A stretch of 23,968 bases of DNA from Clostridiales bacterium (GTDB taxonomy: Bacteria; Bacillota; Clostridia; Oscillospirales; Acutalibacteraceae). Location of the stretch: positions 1 to 23,968 of the forward strand of contig JAAVYX010000057.1 in NCBI GenBank assembly GCA_022791355.1, in the 5' to 3' direction. The notes under the pieces are model-generated. The model was not told where the DNA came from and ran no database searches. It saw only the letters and a list, made by a program, of their open reading frames with translations. The translations under genes and the position numbers were made by a program. Shown here piece by piece: positions 7,964 through 15,304 of the stretch (position 1 is its first letter; every line of letters starts with the position of its first letter).

Positions 7964-8599
7964 ATGCAGGCTCTGCTGATTACCCTGGCCGTCCTTGCCC
8001 TTCTGGCCCTGCTCCTCTTATCCTCCGTGAACCTCACCTTACGGCTGGACCAGGATTTTACCCTGTACGTCCGCTATCTTTTTATTCGTATACGGCTGTA
8101 TCCCCAAAAGGAAAAGAAGGAAAAGGAAGAGGGGGCAGGCGGGCGGGCCAAAAAAGAGAAGGGGAAAAAGCCGAATCCCTTCCGGCGTATGGCGGAGGAA
8201 GAGGGCTTCTTGGCGGCCGTGGGCCGGATATGCGAAATTGCGAAAGAAATGATAAACCGGCTGAACCGGCTGCTGCGCCGGGTCCGCATCTCTCCTTTTC
8301 AGCTGGAAATCGCGGCGGCCGGGGAGGACGCGGCTGAAACAGCCCTGATCTACGGCGGGGTCTGCGCCGCCGTTTACCCCGTACTGGGAGTCCTGTGCTC
8401 CCTATCCCGGGTCAGACGGCTGGAGGCCGATCTGCACCCGGATTTCGACGGCGGAAAAAGCCGTGTGCGGCTGTTTTTTACCTGTCGGCTGCGTCTGGCT
8501 TTCGCCCTGCATTTTATTCTGGGACTGGCATTCGATATTGCGAAGTGGAAGGCCGACAAGCCGGCTTCCCAAACGGTTAAGGAAGGTGTGCATAAATGA
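7964..8599 (+). CDS. DUF2953 domain protein (YtfI-like)
   Basis: A 211-residue protein of unknown biochemical function. It starts with one membrane segment (residues 1-22), followed by a short beta-like region, a Lys/Glu-rich linker (about residues 45-70), a helical stretch and the DUF2953 core ending with FALHFILGLAFDIAKW. AAGGAG (7951-7956) supports the ATG at 7964. Its stop overlaps the start of gerW by four bases, the same neighbour order as ytfI-ytfJ in Bacillus subtilis, so a sporulation-linked envelope role is inferred from context. Confidence 0.82.
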   Translation: MQALLITLAVLALLALLLLSSVNLTLRLDQDFTLYVRYLFIRIRLYPQKEKKEKEEGAGGRAKKEKGKKPNPFRRMAEEEGFLAAVGRICEIAKEMINRLNRLLRRVRISPFQLEIAAAGEDAAETALIYGGVCAAVYPVLGVLCSLSRVRRLEADLHPDFDGGKSRVRLFFTCRLRLAFALHFILGLAFDIAKWKADKPASQTVKEGVHK

Positions 8600-9003
8600 T
8601 GGAAAATGAAAACAACGTCCAGGGAATCATGAATGTAACGATGGAAAAGCTCCGCGCCATGGCCGATGTCGATACCATTATCGGCGATCCTATCGTCGCC
8701 GGAGGGGTTACCCTGATTCCGGTTTCCAAGGTCTCCTTCGGCCTGGCGGCCGGCGGAACCGATAAAAACGCCCAAAGGTTTTTTGGCGGCGGCGGCGGCG
8801 CCGGCGTCACCATCACGCCGGTTGCCTTTATCGCCGTACAGAACGGGGAGGTGCGGCTGCTGCAAATTTCCAAGGAGGCCACCGCGGCCGATAAGGCGGT
8901 GGCGCTGGTCCCCGAGCTTTTTGACAAGATTTCCGGCCTTTTCAAAAAGGATAAACAGGAGCAGAAGTCTGCCCCGTCTGACGAGGCCGCCGGCGCGCGG
9001 TAG
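8596..9003 (+). CDS. gerW: GerW family sporulation protein (YtfJ)
   Basis: A 135-residue protein of the GerW/YtfJ family, linked in Bacillus to spore germination. The N-terminal MxKLRAMADVDTIIGDP block, the VTLIPVSKVSFGLAAGG block and a glycine run (FFGGGGGAGVTITPVAF) are family hallmarks; the C-terminus is a short Lys/Glu tail. It overlaps the DUF2953 gene at ATGA and is preceded by GGAAGG. It is the best evidence in the window that the organism makes endospores. Confidence 0.93.
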   Translation: MMENENNVQGIMNVTMEKLRAMADVDTIIGDPIVAGGVTLIPVSKVSFGLAAGGTDKNAQRFFGGGGGAGVTITPVAFIAVQNGEVRLLQISKEATAADKAVALVPELFDKISGLFKKDKQEQKSAPSDEAAGAR

Positions 9004-9020
9004 CCCCTGCGCGGCCCGCC

Positions 9021-9076
9021 CGTTTGCGGCGGAGCCGTACAGGCGGCCGGGTCCGCCGCGCTTTCCCCTGCAAACG
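9021..9076. repeat. nested hairpin after gerW
   Basis: CGTTTGC (9021-9027) pairs with GCAAACG (9070-9076); inside, GCGGCGGA (9026-9033) pairs with TCCGCCGC (9052-9059), overlapping by two bases so the two are partly exclusive. It starts 18 bases after the gerW stop. No T-run follows, so its role as a terminator is doubtful. Confidence 0.5.
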
Positions 9077-9229
9077 GACGACCGCCGTGTCAAAGGGAAA
9101 AATCTCTCGACACAGGATACCGTCTGTTTTCAAGAGACAGCATCGCTTATCTCAACGATCTGCATGACTTTACAGGACAAACCCACATAGCCTGCGTTAT
9201 CCTTCCCGCCGCGTGAAAGCCCGGCAATG

Positions 9230-9257
9230 GGCGAACCGCTCTAACGAGCGGCTCGCC
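9230..9257. repeat. 12-bp hairpin with TAAC loop
   Basis: GGCGA (9230-9234) and CCGCTC (9236-9241) pair with GAGCGG (9246-9251) and TCGCC (9253-9257), with one A-C mismatch and a TAAC loop. It lies between the convergent gerW and carboxypeptidase genes; stability is obvious but function is unknown. Confidence 0.5.
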
Positions 9258-9275
9258 GTCGTCCCCAAGCCGAAA

Positions 9276-9339
9276 ACGCCCGACAGCCGCCCCAAGAAGC
9301 CGCCCGTGTAGGCTGACTCTTGAGGCGGCTGTCGGGCGT
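9276..9339 (-). terminator. long-stem hairpin, probable terminator of the carboxypeptidase gene
   Basis: ACGCCCGACAGCCGCC (9276-9291) is perfectly complementary to 9324-9339. The 32-base apical part can form smaller AAGA/TCTT and AGCC/GGCT pairs. Read on the - strand the stem is followed by TTTTC, so it could end transcription from the carboxypeptidase gene about 140 bases past its stop. On the + strand no T-run follows. A 16-bp perfect stem is longer than a usual intrinsic terminator. Confidence 0.5.
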
Positions 9340-9478
9340 ATGGTCCCGGGCCGCATGGTATCCTATCTGCAATGCATTGGTTTTCATTGTAAGTATTCCG
9401 AACATTTTTGACCCAGTGGATGGCGCTTTGCAGTTTGCAGTAGAAATCGTACCGTTTTCCGGGTTTTTCTAATAGACC

Positions 9479-10774
9479 CTAGCGGACAGACCGGCCCAGC
9501 AGCTGGAAGAGCCAGTAAAACAGCTTCTCCCTTTGTCCCTGGGGGTCCTCGGGCAGGGGGGCGACCTGCCCGGCGGCCAGTATCTCAGCCGTTGCCACCC
9601 TTTCACCGTCCAGATAATATTCGATACGGCCTACGGTCTGACCGGCCTCTACCGGCGTGTAGAGAAAGGCGGGCAGATAGATTTTCCGTTCCAGCCGCGC
9701 CGCCTCTCCCTTCAAAAGGGAGAGGGACTGGGGGATGACCTGTAAGGCCACCCGGTCGGCGCTGCCTCCGGCGACCTGCAGGCTGTCCACCGGCAGGGAA
9801 ACGTCCAGCTCCGCGTTTTCCAGCTGGGAAAAGCCGAAATTAAAGAGATTTTCATGGTCGTTCCAGTCGTCCGGGGCGTTGAGGGTTACGGCGATCAGCC
9901 GGGCCCCGTCCCGCTCGGCGCTGGATACCAGACACCGTCCCGATTTTTTGGTAAAGCCGGTCTTCACGCCGATCGTCCCTTCATACCGGGCGAGTAGCTT
10001 GTTATGGTTGGATAAGGTGCGCTTGTAGGGCGGATTCCCGTAACAGAGGGTGGCCGATTTGCTGGATGCCGCCGCCTTGAAATCCGGATTTTCCATGGCG
10101 TAGGCCGCCAGACGGGCCAGATCGCAGGCCGTGGTGTAGTGCTCCGGATCGTCCAGTCCCGAGGGGGTGACAAAGTGGGTGGAGGTGAGCCCCAGCTCAG
10201 CCGCCTTGTCGTTCATCATTTGGGCGAAGCCGGTGAGACTGCCGCCTAAAGCGATAGCGGTGGTGTTGGCGGCGTCGTTGCCCGAAGCAAGCAGCATACC
10301 GTATAACAGATCGTGGTAGGACACCGTATCCCCCGCTTGCAGACCCATGGAAGATCCCTCCACCGTCACCATCTGGCGGGTGGTTACCAGGGTTTCCTCC
10401 AGATTGCCCCGTTCGGCCAGCAGCAGAGAGGTCATGATTTTGGTGGTGCTGGCCATGGGCAGGCGTTCGTATGCGTTTTTCTCCATCAGGATTTTCCCTG
10501 AGGAAGCTTCCAGCAGTATGGCGGCCTTGGCCGAGACCCCGGGGGGATTGGCGGACAGTCCCTCGACCTTTACAGCCTCCTTGGCGGCGCTCCCGGCGGC
10601 GCCCCTGGCGGCGACGGTCCCCGGCTGGGCGGTTGTGGGGAGAAGCGGGGGCTCGTTTGCCATGGTCAGGCAGACCGCGCCGGTTCCAACGGCCAGCAGC
10701 AAAGCGGCCGCCAGGGCCGGAAGTCTGCGAAGGTCGGGCTTTTTCAGATGGGGTCTTCTGTGAACGATATACAT
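9479..10774 (-). CDS. D-alanyl-D-alanine carboxypeptidase (PBP5/DacF-like)
   Basis: A 431-residue low-molecular-mass penicillin-binding protein that removes the terminal D-Ala from peptidoglycan pentapeptides. Residues about 21-40 are a hydrophobic signal or anchor. The SxxK nucleophile is Ser109-Lys112 (STTK), SxN is Ser164-Asn166 (SGN) and KTG is residues 271-273 in GVKTGFTKKSG. The C-terminal part is the usual PBP5 beta-domain ending in a short amphipathic LFYWLFQLLGRSV helix, which could hold it to the membrane. A short AGGTGA precedes the ATG, and a CACAC/GTGTG palindrome (10786-10798) sits just upstream of that site. It converges on gerW. Confidence 0.94.
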   Translation of the reverse strand: MYIVHRRPHLKKPDLRRLPALAAALLLAVGTGAVCLTMANEPPLLPTTAQPGTVAARGAAGSAAKEAVKVEGLSANPPGVSAKAAILLEASSGKILMEKNAYERLPMASTTKIMTSLLLAERGNLEETLVTTRQMVTVEGSSMGLQAGDTVSYHDLLYGMLLASGNDAANTTAIALGGSLTGFAQMMNDKAAELGLTSTHFVTPSGLDDPEHYTTACDLARLAAYAMENPDFKAAASSKSATLCYGNPPYKRTLSNHNKLLARYEGTIGVKTGFTKKSGRCLVSSAERDGARLIAVTLNAPDDWNDHENLFNFGFSQLENAELDVSLPVDSLQVAGGSADRVALQVIPQSLSLLKGEAARLERKIYLPAFLYTPVEAGQTVGRIEYYLDGERVATAEILAAGQVAPLPEDPQGQREKLFYWLFQLLGRSVR

Positions 10775-11004
10775 AGCATCACCTACACACTTTGTGTGAA
10801 TTTTTTACGCAGGACTCTACGCCCTGCGCGAAAATTTTTATGTTTACATGTAATTTTGCGAGGGACCTGACAATACCTTGATCCCTTTATTTTTATTCGG
10901 GAAAAGGGGCGTATATGTCAGCAGAAACGCCGGTTCTATCCCGCTGGGATGCGCGTTTTTTTGCGCCGAATAGGCGCAAGGAGGCTTTTCGGCTACATAT
11001 CACA
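10775..11004. other. divergent intergenic region, carboxypeptidase side
   Basis: It holds a CACAC-TTT-GTGTG palindrome (10786-10798), a CGCAGG/CCTGCG hairpin (10808-10828), and, on the - strand, a copy (10816-10842) of the AT-rich CATAAAAATTT element also seen at 303 and 20943. A TTGCGCC/GGCGCAA hairpin lies near 10961. No clear promoter for the - strand gene was found. Confidence 0.4.
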
Positions 11005-11033
11005 TTGACAATTCTTTTAGGCTATAGTTTAAT
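11005..11033 (+). promoter_or_regulatory. promoter for the LRR-dockerin gene
   Basis: TTGACA (11005-11010), a 17-base spacer, and TTTAAT (11028-11033). The whole stretch TTGACAATTCTT..TAGTTTAAT is nearly the same as the promoter at 13678-13706, including spacer bases. The start of transcription would be near 11040, giving a leader of about 215 bases before the signal-peptide ATG. Confidence 0.7.
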
Positions 11034-11066
11034 ATAGATAAAAACAATAGCAAGGGAGGGAGCTTT

Positions 11067-11171
11067 GTGCAAAATGCTGAATGGTATAAATTACCAACGG
11101 GGGGGGGCGTACGGCCCTGTCGGTTAGGCAAAGCGACCAAAATGCGTAGAATCAAAATACCGAACGGGTAA
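11067..11171 (+). CDS. possible small leader ORF with G9 run
   Basis: A 34-codon frame starting at GTG 11067, with GGGAGGG (11054-11060) six bases upstream, in the leader of the LRR-dockerin gene. The product would be small and basic (many Lys/Arg in its last third). A run of nine G (11099-11107) encodes its Gly-Gly-Gly. Losing or gaining one G shifts the frame to an early stop. No family was recognised; it could be a chance frame in an untranslated leader. Confidence 0.3.
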   Translation: MQNAEWYKLPTGGGVRPCRLGKATKMRRIKIPNG

Positions 11172-11254
11172 AAACGCTCCGGCTTTTGCAGCCTTGGCCG
11201 GGGCGCGGCTTTCACGCGGCTAAGGGCTGACAGAAAAAAAGGAGCGGTTGCAAT

Positions 11255-11436
11255 ATGGTAACGGAAAAAGGAAAAAGCGGCTTTAGACGCAAGGCCCTGT
11301 CCCTGCTGCTTACGCTTTCATTGCTGGCGGGCCTGGTCCCGATGGCGGGGACGCCGGTATGGGCGAAAACGTCCGGGGATTATGCGTATACGATTTTGGA
11401 TGCGCAGGCGCGCACGGCCGAAATTACAGGGTAACC
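11255..11436 (+). pseudogene. signal-peptide start of the LRR-dockerin gene, out of frame with its body
   Basis: From ATG 11255, preceded by AAAGGAG (11238-11244), the frame encodes a textbook Sec signal peptide: a basic start (KGKSGFRRK), a hydrophobic LLLTLSLLAGLVPM core and an A-x-A-like site ending PVWAKTSG. It continues DYAYTILDAQARTAEITG and then hits TAA at 11435-11437. The next residues expected from the LRR family (YTGTADVLEIP) are coded just downstream in the other frame, so one base appears missing near 11433. Without a frame change only a truncated peptide of about 60 residues is made. Confidence 0.75.
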
Positions 11437-13584
11437 GGAACGGCGGATGTGCTGGAGATCCCCGGGGAGATCGATGGGTATAAGGTGACCAAAATAGGGG
11501 ATTGGGTCTTTCATAATTGCGCCTCGCTCGTCGAGGTCGTGCTCCCGGACGGTGTAACCGAGATAGGGGATTTTGCCTTTTTGGGTTGCGCCTCGCTTGC
11601 CAAGGTGGTGCTCCCGGACGGCGTGACCCGTATAGGTCAGGGTGTATTGGATGAGACGGCTTACTTTAACGAAGCCTCGAACTGGCAGGATGGTTTTTTG
11701 TATAATGGCAGCCATTTGATCAAAGCCGAGGACAGCATCGGTGCCTGCACCATTCGGCCCGGGACCAAAAGCATAGCCGGAGGCGCCTTTGAGGGGTGTA
11801 CCTCGCTTACCGAGGTCGTCATCCCGGACAGCGTGACCCGTATAGGGCCTTATACCTTTAAAGATTGCAGCTCGCTGACCGATGTTGTGCTTCCGGACAG
11901 CGTGACCGAGATAGGGGAGTGCGCCTTTGAAGCTTGCATGTCGCTTACCGAGGTCGTGCTCCCGGACGGTGTGACCGAGATAGGGGGTGGCGCCTTTAAT
12001 AATTGCGTCTCGCTTGTTAAGGTCGTGATCCCGGACGGCGTGACCCGTATAAGGGATTCTGTCTTTTTTGCGTGCATATCGCTTACCGAGGTTGAACTCC
12101 CGGACGGTGTGACCGAGATAGGGGAGTCCGCTTTCAATTTTTGCCCCTTGCTTACTGAGGTTGTGCTCCCGGACAGCGTGACCGAGATAGGGGCTTATGC
12201 CTTTGATGACTGCACCTCGCTTGCGGAGGTTGTGATTCCGGATAGTGTGACCGAGATAGGAGCGTGCGCCTTTAGCGGTTGCGGCGATATTCTAGTGGGA
12301 ACGGGAAATGCGTCCTATTCATCCGAAGATGGCGTTCTTTTTAACAAGGACAAAAGTGAACTTTTACACTGTCCCGGTAAAAAAGAAGGAAGATATTCTA
12401 TCCCGGGCAGCGTGACCAGTATGGGGCAGGGCGCTTTTGAAGGCTGCGCCTCGCTTACCGAGGTCGTCATCCCGGACGGCTTGACCAGTATCGGGAGGTG
12501 TGCCTTTTATGAGTGCTCCTCGCTGGTGGAGGTCGTGCTCCCGGACGGCTTGACCTGTATAGGGGATGGTGCCTTTTATGGGTGTACCTCGCTTGTCGAG
12601 ATCGTGCTCCCAGACAGCGTGACCGAAATAGGGAGTGAAGCCTTTTATGGGTGTACCTCGCTTTCGGAGGTCGTGATCCCGGACAGCGTGACCCGTATAG
12701 GGCCTTATGCCTTTGCTTGGTGCGTCTCGCTTGCCAAGGTGACGATCCCGGACGGTGTGACCGAGATTGGGAGAAATACCTTTGAAAACTGCACCTCGCT
12801 CGTCGAGATTGTGCTCCCGGACAGCGTGACCAGTATCGGATATTATGCCTTTTTGAGATGCACCTCGCTTACCCATATAACGATACCGAAAGCTGTAGAA
12901 AGCATAGATGAAGAGGCGCTGGGATATTCCTGGGTTGATTCGCCGGACGAACCAGTGAAGCTCAAAGGCTTCACCATTATCGGATACCCCGGCACGGCGG
13001 CCGAAGACTACGCCAGGAAACACGGCTTTGCATTCATAGCGCTTACCCAGCTTACCGACCCGGGTACCGGCGTCATGGTATATGAATCCCAGGAGGGCGC
13101 AATCCCTGCCGGCGCACGGCTCACAGTCAGCCCTGTCTCCCAGCCCGCCGGCCGGACGGCCTACGATATCTCCCTGCGGTCGGCCGGCGGCGAGGCGGTC
13201 CAGCCCGCCGGAGAGGTGCAGGTAAGCCTGCCGGTCCCGGCGGGCATGGAGGGGAGCGGCTGCAAGGTCTATCGTATAGAGGCCGACGGCGGCGAAACCG
13301 ATATGCAGGCGGTGTACAGGGATGGAAAGCTCACCTTTTCCACCGATCATTTCAGCCTATACGTCATCGCGGAGGAGGCGCAGTCTGCCCTCCCCGGCGA
13401 CATGAACAACGACGGCTTGGTGACCATTCAGGACGTGATGGAGGCCTGCAAGGTGCTGGCCCGCCAGTCGGCCGGCACGGCCCCCACGGCCGACGAAATG
13501 ACCCGGGGCGATCTGGACGGCGACGACAAATTCACCATCAGCGACGTGATGGAAATCTGCAAAGTATTAGCCAGACAGGCTTAG
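11359..13584 (+). CDS. BspA-like leucine-rich-repeat protein with C-terminal dockerin (frameshifted gene)
   Basis: This frame encodes the body of a secreted protein; its own first ATG (11359) is inside the signal-peptide region and lacks a good ribosome binding site, so the natural start is 11255 in the other frame. About 19 LRR_5/BspA-type repeats of 23 residues (consensus SLTEVVLPDGVTEIGxxAFxxC) run to about residue 520, broken by two typical insertions. A beta-rich linker domain follows, then a type I dockerin at about residues 678-741 with two Ca-binding segments, GDMNNDGLVTIQDVMEA and GDLDGDDKFTISDVMEI. LRR_5 proteins often mediate adhesion; dockerins bind cohesins on scaffold proteins. 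The DNA of the repeats is highly similar, inviting recombination. Confidence 0.85.
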   Translation: MGENVRGLCVYDFGCAGAHGRNYRVTGTADVLEIPGEIDGYKVTKIGDWVFHNCASLVEVVLPDGVTEIGDFAFLGCASLAKVVLPDGVTRIGQGVLDETAYFNEASNWQDGFLYNGSHLIKAEDSIGACTIRPGTKSIAGGAFEGCTSLTEVVIPDSVTRIGPYTFKDCSSLTDVVLPDSVTEIGECAFEACMSLTEVVLPDGVTEIGGGAFNNCVSLVKVVIPDGVTRIRDSVFFACISLTEVELPDGVTEIGESAFNFCPLLTEVVLPDSVTEIGAYAFDDCTSLAEVVIPDSVTEIGACAFSGCGDILVGTGNASYSSEDGVLFNKDKSELLHCPGKKEGRYSIPGSVTSMGQGAFEGCASLTEVVIPDGLTSIGRCAFYECSSLVEVVLPDGLTCIGDGAFYGCTSLVEIVLPDSVTEIGSEAFYGCTSLSEVVIPDSVTRIGPYAFAWCVSLAKVTIPDGVTEIGRNTFENCTSLVEIVLPDSVTSIGYYAFLRCTSLTHITIPKAVESIDEEALGYSWVDSPDEPVKLKGFTIIGYPGTAAEDYARKHGFAFIALTQLTDPGTGVMVYESQEGAIPAGARLTVSPVSQPAGRTAYDISLRSAGGEAVQPAGEVQVSLPVPAGMEGSGCKVYRIEADGGETDMQAVYRDGKLTFSTDHFSLYVIAEEAQSALPGDMNNDGLVTIQDVMEACKVLARQSAGTAPTADEMTRGDLDGDDKFTISDVMEICKVLARQA

Positions 13585-13599
13585 GCCCTCATGGCGAAC

Positions 13600-13638
13600 C
13601 GGCCGCGCTCTGCAAACAGGAGCGCGGCCGTCTTTTCT
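13600..13638 (+). terminator. intrinsic terminator of the LRR-dockerin gene
   Basis: CGGCCGCGCTC (13600-13610) pairs with GAGCGCGGCCG (13620-13630), an 11-bp stem with a 9-base loop, followed by TCTTTTCT. It lies 16 bases after the stop codon. Confidence 0.85.
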
Positions 13639-13677
13639 GCGCGGCTGCCCTTCCCGTTTTACCTGCCGGCCTTTTCG

Positions 13678-13706
13678 TTGACAATTCTTCCGGTTTGTAG
13701 TTTAAT
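13678..13706 (+). promoter_or_regulatory. promoter for the rluB-type gene
   Basis: TTGACA (13678-13683), a 17-base spacer and TTTAAT (13701-13706), sharing TTGACAATTCTT and TAGTTTAAT with the promoter at 11005-11033. Transcription should start about 30 bases before the start codon. Confidence 0.75.
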
Positions 13707-13744
13707 GAGTATACGTTCTGAAATAACCGAAAAGGATGAAATAC

Positions 13745-14494
13745 ATGAAGGATAATCGTATCCGCCTGCAAAAATATCTCTCCCAGTGCGGCGTGGCTTC
13801 CCGGCGGGGGGCCGAGGAGATGATCGCGGCCGGCCGCGTCAAGGTCAACGGTCATCCGGCAAGGCTGGGGGACAAGGTGGACCCCAAGCGAGACAAGGTC
13901 ATGCTGGCCGGCAGGCGTATTATCAACCAGACCGAGAAGATGTACGTCATGCTCCACAAGCCCCGGGGCTACGTCACCACCATGCGGGACGAGCAGGATC
14001 GCAAATGCGTGGCCGACCTTGTGGCCGACTCCGGACAGCGGCTGTTGCCGGTAGGCCGGCTGGACAAAGATTCCGAGGGCCTGCTCCTCATGTCCAACGA
14101 CGGGGAATTTATCAACCTGCTCACCCACCCCTCCCGCCATGTGGCCAAGGTCTACCGGGTGACCGTCCGGGGCAAGGCCACCGAGGAGCAGACGGCGCAT
14201 ATAGCCGCCGGCGTCCAGCTGGACGGCCGCCGGACCAATCCCTGCGAGGCCGATATCCTTACCGCCGGCGAGGACCGCACGGTTTTGCGCGTCGTACTCT
14301 ACGAGGGCCGCAACCGGCAGATCCGCCGCATGTGCGAGGCGGTGGGCCTGACCGTCATCCGTTTAAAGCGCACCGAGGTGGCCGGCGTCAAGCTGGGCAT
14401 GCTGCCGGTGGGCAAGTGGCGGGAGCTCAACGAGCGGGAGCTGAAGCGTCTGCAAAACGTTTCGGTTCCCAAGAGTAAGGAGGAGGACGCATGA
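13745..14494 (+). CDS. rluB: rRNA pseudouridine synthase (RluB/RsuA family)
   Basis: A 249-residue enzyme that isomerises a uridine of ribosomal RNA to pseudouridine. An S4 RNA-binding domain opens it (RLQKYLSQCGVASRRGAEEMI, residues about 5-25), then the RsuA-type catalytic domain with the nucleophile Asp107 in GRLDKDSEGLLLMSNDG and the RNRQIRRMCEAVG block. In Firmicutes this is usually annotated RluB, acting on helix 89 of 23S rRNA; the target cannot be fixed from sequence. AAAGGA (13731-13736) supports ATG 13745 over the nearby ATG at 13736. Its stop overlaps the next start by four bases (ATGA). Confidence 0.93.
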   Translation: MKDNRIRLQKYLSQCGVASRRGAEEMIAAGRVKVNGHPARLGDKVDPKRDKVMLAGRRIINQTEKMYVMLHKPRGYVTTMRDEQDRKCVADLVADSGQRLLPVGRLDKDSEGLLLMSNDGEFINLLTHPSRHVAKVYRVTVRGKATEEQTAHIAAGVQLDGRRTNPCEADILTAGEDRTVLRVVLYEGRNRQIRRMCEAVGLTVIRLKRTEVAGVKLGMLPVGKWRELNERELKRLQNVSVPKSKEEDA

Positions 14495-14874
14495 TTACGG
14501 TTCTGCCTGTGGAGGACAAGGCCCGCCTGGAGGCGCTGTATCAAAAGGAAAAGCTGCCCTTGACCCCCGGCAGCGCGGCCGTGGAGGCCAGAGACGGGGA
14601 GGAATCTCTGGGTTACTGCCTGTTTGAGGTGGGGGAGGGGCATATTACAGTTACCGCGCTGACCCCTGAGACAGACCGGTATATGGCCGACGGGGCGCTG
14701 CGTTCGGCTCTGCATGTGGCCGTGACCCGGGGTATACCGGCCGCTTATTACGCCGATACGGCCCCGGTCCAGCTACTGACCTCCTTGGGATTTATTAAAA
14801 ATGACGAGAATCGGGAACTGGATATCGGGAAATTGTTTTCATCCTGTCAAAATTGCGGCGGGAGCTGCGAATGA
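14491..14874 (+). CDS. small GNAT-like protein
   Basis: A 127-residue protein whose central region (GYCLFEVGEGHITVTALTPE, ADGALRSALHVAVTRG, LLTSLGFIKND) looks like the core of a GNAT acetyltransferase, though the acetyl-CoA P-loop motif is not convincing. The C-terminus, SSCQNCGGSC, has three cysteines that could bind a metal. It overlaps the rluB gene by four bases and should be co-translated with it; a link to ribosome maturation is only a guess. Confidence 0.6.
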   Translation: MITVLPVEDKARLEALYQKEKLPLTPGSAAVEARDGEESLGYCLFEVGEGHITVTALTPETDRYMADGALRSALHVAVTRGIPAAYYADTAPVQLLTSLGFIKNDENRELDIGKLFSSCQNCGGSCE

Positions 14875-15304
14875 CCCTTGTTATTTTTCTGTCAATGCGA
14901 TATACTTATAATGGTTTTATTTGTATGCATCTGGAAAAAGGCGGAAAAAGTGGCCTTCTTTCCAGACGAAACCGGCGGATTGTTCCGCCCAGTACATTGC
15001 GCGAAAAGCTTAAAAGAAAATACCATCTGTCGCTCAAGAGGCCGTACGGTTTTACGGGGCGAATTCGCGCCTGACCGCATTGTTTGGGCCGTGCGCCGGC
15101 CCTAGTGACGCGGCGGCCTGCGGGCGGCTCGAAAGGGCTGCCGGGCAGGGATAAGCGGCCCGGCATAGGCGGGTTTTCGCCGCTGGCCCCGCAAAGGCTG
15201 CCGGCTTAGTTTGACCGTCCGCGGGGACGGCGCAAATGAGCGGCTGCCGGGCGTATGGGTTCTTGCGGGCGGATGGTATCCAACCAGGATGGAGGAACGT
15301 GTAT
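14875..15304. other. 430-base leader of the carboxyltransferase cluster
   Basis: The first part is AT-rich and has TATAAT at 14907-14912, but no -35 at good spacing. The second part (15090-15285) is GC-rich with many stems: GCCGGG/CCCGGC near 15141-15165, GGCG/CGCC, GTCC/GGAC. GGCTGCCGG occurs three times in direct orientation (15136, 15196, 15242). The last copy lies within a stretch (15238-15282) resembling 9322-9364. No riboswitch class was recognised. Confidence 0.45.

Noticed and set aside
7458..7979. 173-codon + strand frame in the gap before DUF2953
   Set aside because: It has no ribosome binding site, no domain and a composition like the surrounding non-coding DNA, and it runs into the DUF2953 start.
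11380..11440. Programmed -1 frameshift in the LRR gene
   Set aside because: No X-XXY-YYZ heptamer in the zero frame and no strong downstream stem were seen at the junction, so I treat it as a lost base.
11500..12880. CRISPR-like array
   Set aside because: The regular 69-base repeats are coding LRR units with no unique spacers.
12364..13350. 328-codon - strand frame over the LRR gene
   Set aside because: It mirrors the LRR repeats and has no start signal.
14878..14912. Promoter with TATAAT at 14907
   Set aside because: The nearest -35-like hexamers are 11 or 23 bases away, outside usable spacing, so it is not called as a promoter.
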